Shown: positions 26,642 to 35,351, counted from the stretch's first letter. The stretch is DNA of 64,000 nt from Candidatus Proximibacter danicus (GCA_016710885.1 JADJUC010000003.1:247523-311522); one strand, 5' to 3'. Notes: a model not told the origin generated them from the sequence alone. Program-made: numbers and translations.

Positions 26642-27705
26642 TTACTTTACGATCTGGTTCAGTTCGCCCTTGGCGTAACGCTCGGCCATTTTCTCCAGCG
26701 TCAGCGGCTTGATACGGCTTGCCTGACCGGCGCAGCCGAAGGCTTCAAAGCGGGCCAGGCAGATCTTCTTGGCGGCTTCGCGGGCCGGCTTCAGGTAGTC
26801 GCGCGGGTCGAACTTGGACGGATTTTCGAACAGGTAGCGACGGACGGCACCGGTCATCGCCAGGCGGATGTCGGTGTCGATGTTGATCTTGCGCACGCCG
26901 TGCTTGATGCCGTTGACGATCTCCTCGACCGGCACGCCGTAGGTTTCCTTCATGTCGCCGCCGAACTCGCGGATCTCGGCGAGCAGTTCCTGCGGCACCG
27001 AGGACGAGCCGTGCATGACCAGGTGCGTGTTCGGGATCGTGCGTGGATCTCCTCGATGCGCTCGATGGCCAGGATGTCGCCGGTCGGCTTCTTGGTGAAC
27101 TTGTAGGCGCCGTGGCTGGTGCCGATGGCGATGGCCAGCGCATCGCAGTTGGTCTGCTTGACGAAGTCGGCGGCCTGATCCGGGTCGGTCAGCAACTGCT
27201 CGCGCGTCATGTGGCCGTCGGCGCCGTGGCCGTCTTCCTTGTCGCCCTTCATCGTCTCCAGCGAACCGAGCACGCCCAGCTCAGCCTCGACCGAGACGCC
27301 GATGGCGTGTGAGAACTTGGCGACTTCGCGCGAGACGGCAACGTTGTATTCGTAGGACGAAGTGGTCTTGCCGTCGGCTTCCAGCGAACCGTCCATCATC
27401 ACCGACGAGAAGCCGGAGCGGATCGGCGCCATGCACACCGCCGGGCTCTGGCCGTGGTCCTGGTGCATGACGATGGGGATGTTCGGGTAGGCTTCGAGCG
27501 CGGCCAGGATCTGGTGGCGCAGGAAGGGCTCGCCGGCGTACTTCCGGGCGCCGGCCGAGGCCTGCATGATGACCGGCGCGTCGGCCTGGCTGGCGGCCTC
27601 CATGATGGCCCACACCTGTTCCATGTTGTTCACGTTGAAGGCGGGCAGGCCGTAGCTGTTTTCAGCGGCATGGTCGAGAAGCTGGCGCAGGGATACGAGC
27701 GGCAT
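26642..27705 (-). pseudogene. fba: Class II fructose-1,6-bisphosphate aldolase, frameshifted
   Basis: Zinc aldolase of glycolysis and the Calvin cycle. The N-terminal part has PLVSLRQLLDHAAENSYGLPAFNVNNMEQ, the zinc-binding HQDHGQS and DGSLEADGKTTSSYEYN. The C-terminal part has VMHGSSSVPQE, GVRKINIDTDIRLAMTGAVRRYL and FEAFGCAGQASRIKPL. Between them the frame changes near 27037: one base is missing after the Ala-Arg of IHAR, and adding it gives IHARIPNTHLVMHG and a 354-residue enzyme, exactly the CbbA-type length. An essential enzyme broken by one base suggests a consensus error. It has its own terminator. Confidence 0.88.
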
Positions 27706-27777
27706 GATGACTCCGGAAATTCAGGGGCGGCGCCGCAGCAATGCCGAAACGCCGCCGTGTCAGGGGAAGCGCCTATT

Positions 27778-28554
27778 TTATCGCGATTTTGCGACAAACC
27801 GGCGGTGGGTGGCAGCGGTTTCCTGGGCTTCCCGCAGGGCGGACTTGAGGGCTTCGTCGCCTGCGCCCTCGGTCTGTCCCCATTGTTCGAAATAGACCAG
27901 TTCGTCGAGCGGCAGGCGCGGGCGCCAGCCGGCGGCTTCGAGTTCCGGCTTTTCGTGGAAGTGGCTGACCTGGCCGAGGCACAGGTAGGCGATCGGGATG
28001 ATGCGCTCCGGCAGGCCGAGAATCTCCTTCAGTGCTGCCTGATGGAAGATGCTCACCCAGCCGACGCCGAGACCCTCGCTGCGTGCGGCCAGCCACAGGT
28101 TCTGCACGGCGCAGACCGAGCTGTAGATGTCCATGGCCTTGATGTGCGTGCGGCCGATGACCACCGGGCCGGCGCGGTCGCGGTCGCAGGTAATCAGGAT
28201 GTTAACCGGCGATTCGAGGATGCCTTCCAGCTTCAGCTCGCGGTAGATTTCCTGTTTCGCGCCTTCGAACATTTCGGCCGCTTCGGCATTGGCTTCGGCA
28301 AAGGCTGTGTGGATGCGCTGCTTGACGCCGGTATCGCGGATCAGCACGAAGCTCCACGGCTGCATGTAGCCAACCGAAGGTGCGAAGTGGGCGGCGGTCA
28401 GGATGCGCGCCAGTACGTCGTCGGCAATCGGTTCCGGCAGAAACTGTCCGCGCACGTCGCGACGGGAGAAAATGGCCTGATAAACCGCGTCGCGGGCGGC
28501 GTCGGCAAAATGATGTTCGGCCTGATGGCCGGCATTGCTTGCTGCATTGTTCAT
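27778..28554 (-). CDS. bluB: 5,6-dimethylbenzimidazole synthase BluB
   Basis: Flavin-destroying enzyme that converts reduced FMN and O2 into DMB, the lower ligand of vitamin B12. It has a nitroreductase fold with the BluB blocks YQAIFSRRDVRGQFLPEPI (FMN phosphate contacts), AAHFAPSVGYMQPWSFVLIRD, LKLEGILESPVNILITCDR and the specific SEGLGVGWVSIFHQ with YLCLGQV. 258 residues. The cobalamin riboswitch upstream independently supports a B12 role. A plain nitroreductase is unlikely. Confidence 0.92.
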   Translation of the reverse strand: MNNAASNAGHQAEHHFADAARDAVYQAIFSRRDVRGQFLPEPIADDVLARILTAAHFAPSVGYMQPWSFVLIRDTGVKQRIHTAFAEANAEAAEMFEGAKQEIYRELKLEGILESPVNILITCDRDRAGPVVIGRTHIKAMDIYSSVCAVQNLWLAARSEGLGVGWVSIFHQAALKEILGLPERIIPIAYLCLGQVSHFHEKPELEAAGWRPRLPLDELVYFEQWGQTEGAGDEALKSALREAQETAATHRRFVAKSR

Positions 28555-28579
28555 GGAGTCCCCATCTGAACAGGCTTTG

Positions 28580-28768
28580 ACGACTGCTTGTCCATGCAGT
28601 CGTACGGATGCGCTCGCGGCCGGTCTTCTGACTCGGGATCATCCGGAACCGGCGCCTTCCCGAAGCATTGCTTCAGTGGTTGCGTTTGCCGGTGCCGTCC
28701 CCCTCACAGCGCTGGGCACGTTGCGGAGTTCGCTTGAAAGCGGCACCGCATTCCCGATTCTTCCGCCA
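28580..28768 (-). promoter_or_regulatory. Cobalamin riboswitch controlling bluB
   Basis: On the minus strand the B12 box reads GAGTCAGAAGACCGGCC (28634-28618), close to the consensus AGYCAGGAGACCTGCC and preceded by GATGATCCC. Upstream are CCACTG, GGGAAGGC and the 5' element GGGAATGCGGTGCCG (28755-28741), in aptamer order. Between aptamer and gene is an 8-bp hairpin ACGACTGC/GCAGTCGT (28603-28580) without a T-run, which points to control of translation, not termination. Cobalamin binding should lower bluB expression. Confidence 0.85.
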
Positions 28769-28785
28769 AGGCGGACACCGGAGCA

Positions 28786-28808
28786 CAAAAAACCCGGCGG
28801 GTGCCGGG
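28786..28808 (-). terminator. Rho-independent terminator of pyk
   Basis: Minus-strand stem CCCGGC, loop ACCC, GCCGGG (28808-28793), followed by TTTTTTG. It is 16 bases past the pyk stop and immediately before the bluB riboswitch, so bluB has its own promoter. Confidence 0.75.
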
Positions 28809-28823
28809 CTGCGAATTTTAGTT

Positions 28824-30266
28824 CTATCCGGCCGTCGGTCTTCCGTACTCGCCGACACGCACGATCTTCAGCGTATTGGTGCCGCCTGGCGTGCCGATTG
28901 GTTCGCCGATCGTGAGTACGATCAGGTCCCCCTTTTCGACGACGCCGGCTTCGATCAGCAGTTGCTCGGCATCGTAAAGCAGCTCGTCACGGTCGGTGTG
29001 TGTCTGCTTCATGAGCAAGGGGTACACGTCGCGATAGAGGCACATCTTGGTCTGCGCTTCTGCCGACGGCGTCAGCGCATAGATCGGCACGCCGCAGTTC
29101 AGGCGGCTCATCCACAGGGCTGTCGAACCAGACTCGGTCAATGCGGCGATGGCCTTGACCTTGAGGTGGTGTGCGGTCCAGATGGCAGCCATGGCAATCG
29201 ACTGGTCGATGCGGGTGAAGACGCGGTCGAGAAACTCGCGATCCAGCGTCACCTCGTGCGATTTCTCGGCTTCCAGGCAGACGCGGGCCATGGCCTCGAC
29301 CGTATGGATCGGATATTTTCCGCTGGCGGTCTCGGCCGAGAGCATCACCGCATCGGTACCGTCGAGTACGGCATTGGCGACGTCGGACACCTCGGCACGG
29401 GTCGGTACCGGCGACAGGATCATCGACTCCATCATCTGCGTCGCGGTGATCGCCAGCTTGTTGCGTTCGCGCGCCATGCGGATCATTTTCTTCTGCAGTG
29501 CCGGCACGGCGGCATCACCAACTTCGACCGCCAGATCGCCGCGCGCGACCATGACACCGTCGGAGGCGTCGAGAATCTCATCGAGCGAGGCCACGGCCTC
29601 GACCCGCTCGATTTTGGCGATGGTCAGCGCCTTGCCGCCGGCAGCCCGCATCAGCTGACGTGCCATGTACATGTCGGCCGCGCTCTTGGGGAAGGAGATG
29701 GCCACGTAGTCGACGCCAATGCTGGCCGCCGTCTTGATGTCGTCCATGTCCTTCGCTGTCAGTGCCGGCGCAGAAAGGCCGCCACCCTGACGGTTTATTC
29801 CCTTGTTGTTCGAAAGTTCGCCGCCGTGGCGTACCACGGTATGAATTTCGGCGCCACGCACCGCTTCAACGTCGAGCACGATGCGCCCATCGTCAAGCAG
29901 CAGCACATCGCCGCTCTTCACATCCCTTGGCAGATCTTTGTAATCGAGGCCGACTCGCTCCTGGGTTCCGGACGGGCAGTTGGCGTCGAGGACAAAGCGG
30001 GCACCGTTCTCCAGCGTGACCTTGCCCTCGGCAAATTTCCCAACGCGAATTTTCGGGCCCTGCAGGTCGGCGAGGATGCCAACCGGGCGGCCGACGCGGG
30101 CGGCTGCTTCCCGCACCGTATTGGCCCGGGCGACATGGTCTTCGGCAGTGCCGTGCGAGAAATTGAGGCGAACGATATCGACGCCGGCACGAATCAGTTT
30201 TTCAAGGGTTTCAGCGCTGTTCGATGCAGGGCCGAGGGTGGCAACGATCTTGGTATGGCGGGTCAT
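28824..30266 (-). CDS. pyk: Pyruvate kinase
   Basis: Last step of glycolysis: PEP plus ADP to pyruvate plus ATP. The start at 30266 (MTRHTKIVATLGPASNSAETLEKLIRAGVDIVRLNFSHG) has AAGGA upstream. Catalytic motif IAKIERVEAVASLDEILDASDGVMVARGDLAVE contains the active-site Lys and metal Glu, followed by TQMMESMI, VANAVLDGTDAVMLSAETASGKYP and a C-terminal regulatory domain. 480 residues. The gene is the last of the tkt-gap-epd-pgk run after two regulator-like genes. Confidence 0.96.
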   Translation of the reverse strand: MTRHTKIVATLGPASNSAETLEKLIRAGVDIVRLNFSHGTAEDHVARANTVREAAARVGRPVGILADLQGPKIRVGKFAEGKVTLENGARFVLDANCPSGTQERVGLDYKDLPRDVKSGDVLLLDDGRIVLDVEAVRGAEIHTVVRHGGELSNNKGINRQGGGLSAPALTAKDMDDIKTAASIGVDYVAISFPKSAADMYMARQLMRAAGGKALTIAKIERVEAVASLDEILDASDGVMVARGDLAVEVGDAAVPALQKKMIRMARERNKLAITATQMMESMILSPVPTRAEVSDVANAVLDGTDAVMLSAETASGKYPIHTVEAMARVCLEAEKSHEVTLDREFLDRVFTRIDQSIAMAAIWTAHHLKVKAIAALTESGSTALWMSRLNCGVPIYALTPSAEAQTKMCLYRDVYPLLMKQTHTDRDELLYDAEQLLIEAGVVEKGDLIVLTIGEPIGTPGGTNTLKIVRVGEYGRPTAG

Positions 30267-30361
30267 GAGCGATCCTTGGTGAGTGCGCCCATTCTAGCCG
30301 TGGTGACTGAATCGGCAAACTCTTGCCGAACTGCGAGCGTGGTTTCGCTGGGGCTTCGGAA

Positions 30362-31522
30362 CTAGTCGGTTCCTTCTTCCCGGGCGCGCAGCTCGAAGCT
30401 CCGCTCGATTTCGGTGAGTGGCAGACCGAAGCGGAATTCCTTATCCATGGCCTTGAACAGCGGCATCAGGTGCAGGCCCATGGCGCCCATTTGAACGTTG
30501 GCGGTGTCAGGGCAGTAGAAGCGCATCATGTTGCTGAAAAATTCGGTGTTGAACCCGAATCCGGGATCGCTCACCTCGTCGGCGACGACGCGGTTGCCGC
30601 CGGCCTGTTGGGCCATCCTCAAGCGTTTTCCAGCTACGGCCATCAGGGCCTCGGCGCTCATCCCTGCGTCTGTCGGGATGCTGGCGATGCCAACGCTAAC
30701 GATCAGGTGCAACGGCTCCCCCGCAATGGTGACCTGGCTGTTGGCCAGACCCCGGCAAACGCGTTGGGCAAAGGCTGTGCAGCTTGCCAGGCTGGTGCCG
30801 GGTGACACGATCAGGCAGCGGGACTCGTTATCGCAACCGATGCTGTCGCTGTTGCCAATCTTGGTCCGCAGCACCTGGCACAGACGCTTGGTGATCGACT
30901 CAAGCGTGTCCTTGCCAAAACGTGCAGCGAGCTGGTCGGCATCGTCGAGACCAAAAGCCAGAATGCCGACCATGCCAGAGGTTGAGGCCTGCCCGGCAAT
31001 TGCTTGCTCGAGCTGGTGGCGAATATCCTGGCAGTCGAGTGGCGGTGGTGGAGATTCCTCCGGCAGGCGTTTCAGCGGCGCATTACGCGGAATGGCCGAG
31101 GGAACGGCCTGCGTGTCGGCAAAGCTCAGGGCCAGTTCCCAGTTAACCAGTCGGCCGATACGGTCAATTATTTTTTCGCGGCTCATGCCGCGGGTAATGA
31201 AACTGGTGACGCCTTTTTCACGGGCGAGCTGGCGATCCTCCTCGGTTTCATGGTCGGAAATCAGCAGCAGGAAGGGGATGTCGCAGAGCCGGCGCAGCTT
31301 GCTGATGCGCAGCCTGGCCAGCAGATCGAGTCCACTTAGTCGTGGGAGTTGTGCGCCGGAAACGACAGCAATGATGGACGAGTCAAGAACCAGCGACTGC
31401 CATGCAGACTCGCCGTCCGATTCTTCCCTGACCTCGAAATGCCCGCCCAAATGTTTGGCGAGCGTGGATCTGACAACCTTGGACGGGTCAATGACCAGTA
31501 CGCGGCGTAGTCCAGCCTCCAT
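30362..31522 (-). CDS. Pseudo-receiver / degenerate GGDEF protein, copy 1
   Basis: 386 residues, preceded by a strong AGGAG site. Residues 5-125 have a CheY fold (RRVLVIDPSKVVRSTL), but the phospho-acceptor position reads VVSGAQLPRLSG without Asp, and the conserved Lys is also gone (FITRG). Residues 180-310 align to a diguanylate cyclase fold (FGLDDADQLAARFG, IVSVGIASIP) in which the GGDEF signature is NESRC. Phosphorylation and c-di-GMP synthesis are therefore unlikely. A conserved tail of about 70 residues follows (MGAMGLHLMPLFKAMD, FGLPLTEIE) that I do not recognise. It is a tandem paralogue of the next gene. Scaffold or ligand-sensing roles are possible. Confidence 0.75.
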   Translation of the reverse strand: MEAGLRRVLVIDPSKVVRSTLAKHLGGHFEVREESDGESAWQSLVLDSSIIAVVSGAQLPRLSGLDLLARLRISKLRRLCDIPFLLLISDHETEEDRQLAREKGVTSFITRGMSREKIIDRIGRLVNWELALSFADTQAVPSAIPRNAPLKRLPEESPPPPLDCQDIRHQLEQAIAGQASTSGMVGILAFGLDDADQLAARFGKDTLESITKRLCQVLRTKIGNSDSIGCDNESRCLIVSPGTSLASCTAFAQRVCRGLANSQVTIAGEPLHLIVSVGIASIPTDAGMSAEALMAVAGKRLRMAQQAGGNRVVADEVSDPGFGFNTEFFSNMMRFYCPDTANVQMGAMGLHLMPLFKAMDKEFRFGLPLTEIERSFELRAREEGTD

Positions 31523-31552
31523 AGTCTCCTCCCCCTTCGCTCATTGTCGAAG

Positions 31553-31589
31553 AGTGTTAATTATCGCCCTGCAAACGGATGGTTTTCAC
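31553..31589 (-). promoter_or_regulatory. Conserved upstream block of pseudo-receiver copy 1
   Basis: 37 bases that match 27 of 37 bases, without gaps, in the region upstream of copy 2 (32842-32878). On the minus strand both contain a -10-like box (GATAAT here, AATAAT in copy 2) preceded 18 bases upstream by GTGAAA or GGGAAA. The shared TTGCA core just before the box could be promoter or operator sequence kept after the gene duplication. Confidence 0.45.
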
Positions 31590-31652
31590 TTAGGCCTCGA
31601 CGCGAGGCAACCCTGGGTCTGCCATGGACGGCCCACAGCAGCTTGCAAAGCA

Positions 31653-32813
31653 TCAGTCTTTCTTTTCGTCCTTCGCACGGGTGGCGCAGCGGTACTCCAT
31701 GTCATCCAGCGGCAGCCCAAACCCGAGCGCCTCATCGAGTGCGCGAATCAACGGCATGAGTTGCAGCCCCAGTGCTCCCATCGCAATGTTCGACGGCGAC
31801 GTCGAGCAAAAGCGCGAGAGGCTGAACAGGTAATCTGGCGTGAAGGCAAAATCCGCTTCGGTCTTTTCGGTCGCGACAACGCGGTTGCCGCCAGCTTCCT
31901 GCGCGCGTTGCAGCCGGTCGTTGGCCAGCGACAGCAAGCCTGCGGCATCGGAGACGGAATCCGTGGGAACGCTGACGACACCCGCGCTGGCCTTGAAATT
32001 CAATGGAGATCCGCCGATGGAGATATGGCTTTGTGCGAGCCCGCGGCAAACCCGTTGTGCAAACGCCAGGCAGCTGGCATGGCTTGTTCCGGGGGTCACG
32101 ATGATGCATCGGCCGTGCTCGTCGCAGCCGACACTGTCGCCGCTGCCGACCTTTGCCTGGAGAATCTTGCCGAGCCGCTTTGCGATCGTCAGCAATGACC
32201 GCTGGCCATAGAGCCCGGAGACCGAGGCGGCGTCATCGAGGCCGAAGCTGATGACACCCAACTCGCCCTCTTTCATCGCAATTCCAACCAGTGCCGCATC
32301 GATGCACGCACGCAGTTCGACGGTGGTGAGTGGAGTCCAGTGGGTGCTTTGCTCTTCGCGTTTCAGCGGCTGATTGTGCTGAAGCGCGGTGGGCATGATC
32401 TGCGAGTCGGTGAGGTTTGTCGCAAATTCCCAGTTTACCAGGCGCCCGATGCGTTCGAGGAGCTCGTCCTTCGGTATTTCCCGGTTTACAAAGTCGCTTA
32501 CCCCGAGCTCACCTGCCATCCGGCGGTCCTCGTCCGATTCGTTGCCGGAGACAAGAAGAAGGAAGGGGATGTCGCAGATCCTGCGCAGCTTGCTGATGCG
32601 AATCTTGGCTAGCAGGTCGAGGCCGCTCAGGCGAGGCAGGTTCGCGCTTGATACGACTGCGATGACCGAGGCGTCGAGAACCAGCGTTTGCCAGGCCGAG
32701 TCACCGTCCGCTTCCTCCCGGACCTCGAAGTCATCCCGCAGGTATTTCGCGAGTACGGATCTGAAAACCTTCGAGGAGTCGACAACCAGCACGCGGCGCA
32801 ATCCCTCCTCCAT
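31653..32813 (-). CDS. Pseudo-receiver / degenerate GGDEF protein, copy 2
   Basis: 386 residues, the same length as copy 1 and clearly homologous throughout. Receiver start RRVLVVDSSKVFRSVL; phospho-Asp position VVSSANLPRLSG, again without Asp; FVNRE replaces the Lys region. In the cyclase-like domain the GGDEF position reads EHGRC (GCDEHGRCIIVTPGTS). The tail MGALGLQLMPLIRALD and FGLPLDDME is shared with copy 1. GTGGAGGAG precedes the ATG at 32813. It lies between the pgk terminator and copy 1, each copy with its own upstream block. Loss of the same residues in both copies suggests degeneration before duplication, and retained function. Confidence 0.75.
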   Translation of the reverse strand: MEEGLRRVLVVDSSKVFRSVLAKYLRDDFEVREEADGDSAWQTLVLDASVIAVVSSANLPRLSGLDLLAKIRISKLRRICDIPFLLLVSGNESDEDRRMAGELGVSDFVNREIPKDELLERIGRLVNWEFATNLTDSQIMPTALQHNQPLKREEQSTHWTPLTTVELRACIDAALVGIAMKEGELGVISFGLDDAASVSGLYGQRSLLTIAKRLGKILQAKVGSGDSVGCDEHGRCIIVTPGTSHASCLAFAQRVCRGLAQSHISIGGSPLNFKASAGVVSVPTDSVSDAAGLLSLANDRLQRAQEAGGNRVVATEKTEADFAFTPDYLFSLSRFCSTSPSNIAMGALGLQLMPLIRALDEALGFGLPLDDMEYRCATRAKDEKKD

Positions 32814-32841
32814 AGCTCCTCCACTTCGTTTTTATGAGAAA

Positions 32842-32878
32842 AGTGTGAATTATTCCCTTGCAAGGAAATGATTTTCCC
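32842..32878 (-). promoter_or_regulatory. Conserved upstream block of pseudo-receiver copy 2
   Basis: Partner of 31553-31589: same length and same relative position, with a -10-like AATAAT on the minus strand. See that entry for the alignment. It begins 29 bases upstream of the start codon. Confidence 0.45.
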
Positions 32879-32949
32879 CGATGTCACCCCATCAGGCAAT
32901 GCTTTGTTTCTTCCGGCACAACCGCTTCGGTTGCCATGGCGTGCAAGTA

Positions 32950-32984
32950 CCAACAAACAAAAAGGGCCGCGCATTGCGGCCCTT
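32950..32984 (-). terminator. Rho-independent terminator of pgk
   Basis: Minus-strand stem AAGGGCCGC (32984-32976), 5-base loop, GCGGCCCTT (32970-32962), then TTTGTTTGTTG. It is 22 bases past the pgk stop. Confidence 0.8.
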
Positions 32985-33005
32985 GCGGCGCGGGCGTCCT
33001 GGCCA

Positions 33006-34190
33006 TCAGCCTTTGGCGCGGCTTTCCAGTACCTCGATGGCGGGAAGCTTCTTGCCTTCGAGGAATTCGAGGAAGGCACCACCACCAGTGGAGATGTAGT
33101 CGACGTCCTGGGCGATGTGAAATTTGGCAATTGCCGCCAGCGTGTCGCCGCCGCCAGCCAGCGAATAGCCAGTGGAATGGGCAATAGCCGAGGCCAGCAT
33201 CTTGGTACCACCGGCGAACTGGTCATGCTCGAAAACACCGATCGGGCCGTTCCAGACAATGGTGCCGGCATGGGCAATGATGTCGGCGAGCTTGGCGGCT
33301 GTTTTCGGGCCAACGTCGAGGATGCGGTCGTGCGGGCCGACTTCGTCAACCGAGATGCGGTTGGCGCGCGCCAGTGCGGAGACTTCGTCGGCGACGACGA
33401 CGTCGACCGGCAGCGGCACTTCGGCGCCGCGCTCCTTCATGATGTCCATGATCACGTGCGCTTCATTGACCAGGTTCGGCTCGGCCAGCGAATCGCCGAT
33501 GCGCTTGCCGTTGGCCAGCAGGAAAGTGTTGGCGATGCCACCACCGACGATCAGCTGGTCGACCTTCTCGGCCAGCGACTTGAGGATGGTCAGCTTGGTT
33601 GATACTTTGGCGCCGGCGACGATGGCCACCAGCGGACGGGCGGGCTTTTCGAGGGCGCGCGACAGGGCGTCGATCTCGGCACCCATCAGGAATCCGGCGC
33701 AGGCCACTGGTGCGTACTTGGCGATGCCGTGCGTGGTCGCTTCGGCACGGTGCGCGGTGCCGAAGGCATCGTTCACGTAGATATCGCAGAGCTTGGCCAT
33801 CTTCTGCGCCAGCTCGTCGTTGTTCTTCTTCTCGCCCTTGTTGCAACGGCAGTTCTCGAGCAGAACGATCTCGCCCGGCTCGACCTTGAAGCCGCCGTCG
33901 ACCCAGTCGGCGACCAGACGGACCGGCTTGTTCAGCAGCTGGCCGAGGCGAACGGCGACCGGCGTCAGCGAATCTTCCGGATTGAGTTCTCCTTCGGTCG
34001 GGCGGCCGAGGTGCGAGGTAACCATGACGGCAGCGCCGTTCTCCAGGCAGTACTTGAGCGAAGGCAGCGCGGCACGGATGCGGGTGTCTTCGGTGATGTT
34101 GCCGGCGTCGTCCTGCGGCACGTTGAAGTCGGCGCGGATGAAGACGCGCTTGCCCTTGACGTCGAGGTCGGCGAGTTTGAGAACGTTCAT
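33006..34190 (-). CDS. pgk: Phosphoglycerate kinase
   Basis: Interconverts 1,3-bisphosphoglycerate/ADP and 3-phosphoglycerate/ATP. AGGAG lies 7 bases before the ATG. Motifs are KRVFIRADFNVPQD (substrate loop), VMVTSHLGRPTEGE, LLENCRCNKGEKKN, ALEKPARPLVAIVAGAKVSTK and the nucleotide region GGGDTLAAIAKF and STGGGAFLEFLEGKKLPAIEVL. 394 residues. It starts 30 bases after the epd stop, so the two are co-transcribed. Confidence 0.96.
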   Translation of the reverse strand: MNVLKLADLDVKGKRVFIRADFNVPQDDAGNITEDTRIRAALPSLKYCLENGAAVMVTSHLGRPTEGELNPEDSLTPVAVRLGQLLNKPVRLVADWVDGGFKVEPGEIVLLENCRCNKGEKKNNDELAQKMAKLCDIYVNDAFGTAHRAEATTHGIAKYAPVACAGFLMGAEIDALSRALEKPARPLVAIVAGAKVSTKLTILKSLAEKVDQLIVGGGIANTFLLANGKRIGDSLAEPNLVNEAHVIMDIMKERGAEVPLPVDVVVADEVSALARANRISVDEVGPHDRILDVGPKTAAKLADIIAHAGTIVWNGPIGVFEHDQFAGGTKMLASAIAHSTGYSLAGGGDTLAAIAKFHIAQDVDYISTGGGAFLEFLEGKKLPAIEVLESRAKG

Positions 34191-34220
34191 GGGAGGCTCC
34201 TGAAGAAAGGCTGGATTGAA

Positions 34221-35276
34221 CTATTGAATCTTGTTGCACCAGTGGCAGGCAACGTCGAGCATACGGTTGGCAAAGCCCCACTCGTTGTCGAACCACAGGA
34301 ACAGATTGAGCATGTGCTGACCGGAAAGCCGGGTCTGGCTGCCGTCGACAATCGCCGAATGGGGATCGTGGTTGAAATCGACGGAGGCATGCGGGTCCGC
34401 CGTGTAGGCCAGCAGCAGCTTCCATGGCCCTGCTGCCGCATTGGCGAGCAGGGCATTGACGGCTTCTGCGGTGACCGGGCGGCTGAGTCGTGACACTTCG
34501 ATGACCATGTCGATGGCCGAGACATTCGGCGTCGGCACACGGATTGCCTTGGCCTGCACGCGGCCGGCCAGTTGCGGCAGCAGGCGTTCGACCCCGCGGG
34601 CCAGACCGGTCGATACCGGGATGATCGACTGCATCGCCGAGCGCGTGCGGCGCAGGTCGGCGTGGTGGTAGCCATCAGCCAGCGGTTGGTCGTTCATCAC
34701 CGAGTGCAGCGTGGTCAGCAGCACATGATCGATGCCGATCTCGCGCGCCAGCAGTTCGAGTACTGGCACCACTGCGTTGGTCGTGCACGAGGCGTTGGAC
34801 ACCAGCTTTTCCGCGCCAGTCAGTGTTTCATGGTTGATGCCATAGACGATCGTTGCGTCGACATCGGCGGCGCTATTGGCTGGGTGCGACAGTAGCAGGC
34901 GCGGGCAGCCGGCGGCGATGAAGCGCTCGAGTTCGTTGCGGGTGCTGTAGTGGCCGGAGCATTCCACCACCAGGTCGATGCCGAGGTTTTTCCAGTCGAC
35001 AGCTTCCGGCGTCGTCGCATGGCTGACGGCGATGGCCTCGCCATCAATCAGCAGTTGCTGCCCCTGCAGTTCGACCGACGACGGAAACCGGCCGTGCGTC
35101 GAATCGAAGCGGGTCAGATAAGCGATGCTCTCCAGTGCCGCCGGCTCGTTGATGGCGACGACCTGCAAGTGTTCGCGGCACGGCGATTCGTGCAGCGCGC
35201 GCAGGAAGCAGCGACCGATGCGGCCGTAGCCGTTGATGGCGATTCGGAGTGGTGTGGTCACAATGGGAAGAACCAT
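34221..35276 (-). CDS. epd: Erythrose-4-phosphate / glyceraldehyde-3-phosphate dehydrogenase
   Basis: GAPDH-fold enzyme with the Rossmann start RIAINGYGRIGRCFLRAL and active-site Cys in SNASCTTNAVVP. The segment LHSVMNDQPLADGYHHADLRRTRSAMQSIIPV is closer to E. coli Epd than to glycolytic GapA, so oxidation of erythrose-4-phosphate for PLP synthesis is favoured; pdxA of that pathway is in the window. The ATG at 35276 is chosen because the open frame further upstream runs through the inverted repeat and out of frame over gap; a GTG at 35261 is the alternative. 351 residues. Followed by pgk, as in enterobacterial epd-pgk. Confidence 0.85.
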   Translation of the reverse strand: MVLPIVTTPLRIAINGYGRIGRCFLRALHESPCREHLQVVAINEPAALESIAYLTRFDSTHGRFPSSVELQGQQLLIDGEAIAVSHATTPEAVDWKNLGIDLVVECSGHYSTRNELERFIAAGCPRLLLSHPANSAADVDATIVYGINHETLTGAEKLVSNASCTTNAVVPVLELLAREIGIDHVLLTTLHSVMNDQPLADGYHHADLRRTRSAMQSIIPVSTGLARGVERLLPQLAGRVQAKAIRVPTPNVSAIDMVIEVSRLSRPVTAEAVNALLANAAAGPWKLLLAYTADPHASVDFNHDPHSAIVDGSQTRLSGQHMLNLFLWFDNEWGFANRMLDVACHWCNKIQ

Positions 35277-35278
35277 TA

Positions 35279-35351
35279 ACCACAGAGACACAGAGACACA
35301 GAGACAATCATGTTTTTCCTCTGTGTCTCTGTGTCTCTGTGCCTCTGTGGT
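35279..35351. repeat. Intergenic inverted repeat, 8-base tandem arms (element 1)
   Basis: 73 bp in the gap between gap and epd. The left arm is tandem CACAGAGA units after ACC (35279-35306). The right arm is the reverse complement, TCTCTGTG units ending GTGGT (to 35351). The spacer is about a dozen bases with a T5 run. Arms pair over about 25 bases with one mismatch. It shares design with elements at 36426 and 54891: an ACCAC outer edge and a short in-phase unit. It would form a strong RNA hairpin or DNA cruciform. Confidence 0.8.

Noticed and set aside
28668..30365. 565-residue open frame on the plus strand opposite pyk
   Set aside because: Antisense shadow of a clear pyruvate kinase in GC-rich DNA; it shows no family motif.
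31553..31589. Sigma-54 promoter before the pseudo-receiver genes
   Set aside because: TTGC is present but the required GG at -24 is missing in both copies.
30528..32198. 556-residue plus-strand frame across both pseudo-receiver genes
   Set aside because: Runs antisense through two genes and the gap between them; Ser/Arg-rich composition typical of a shadow frame.
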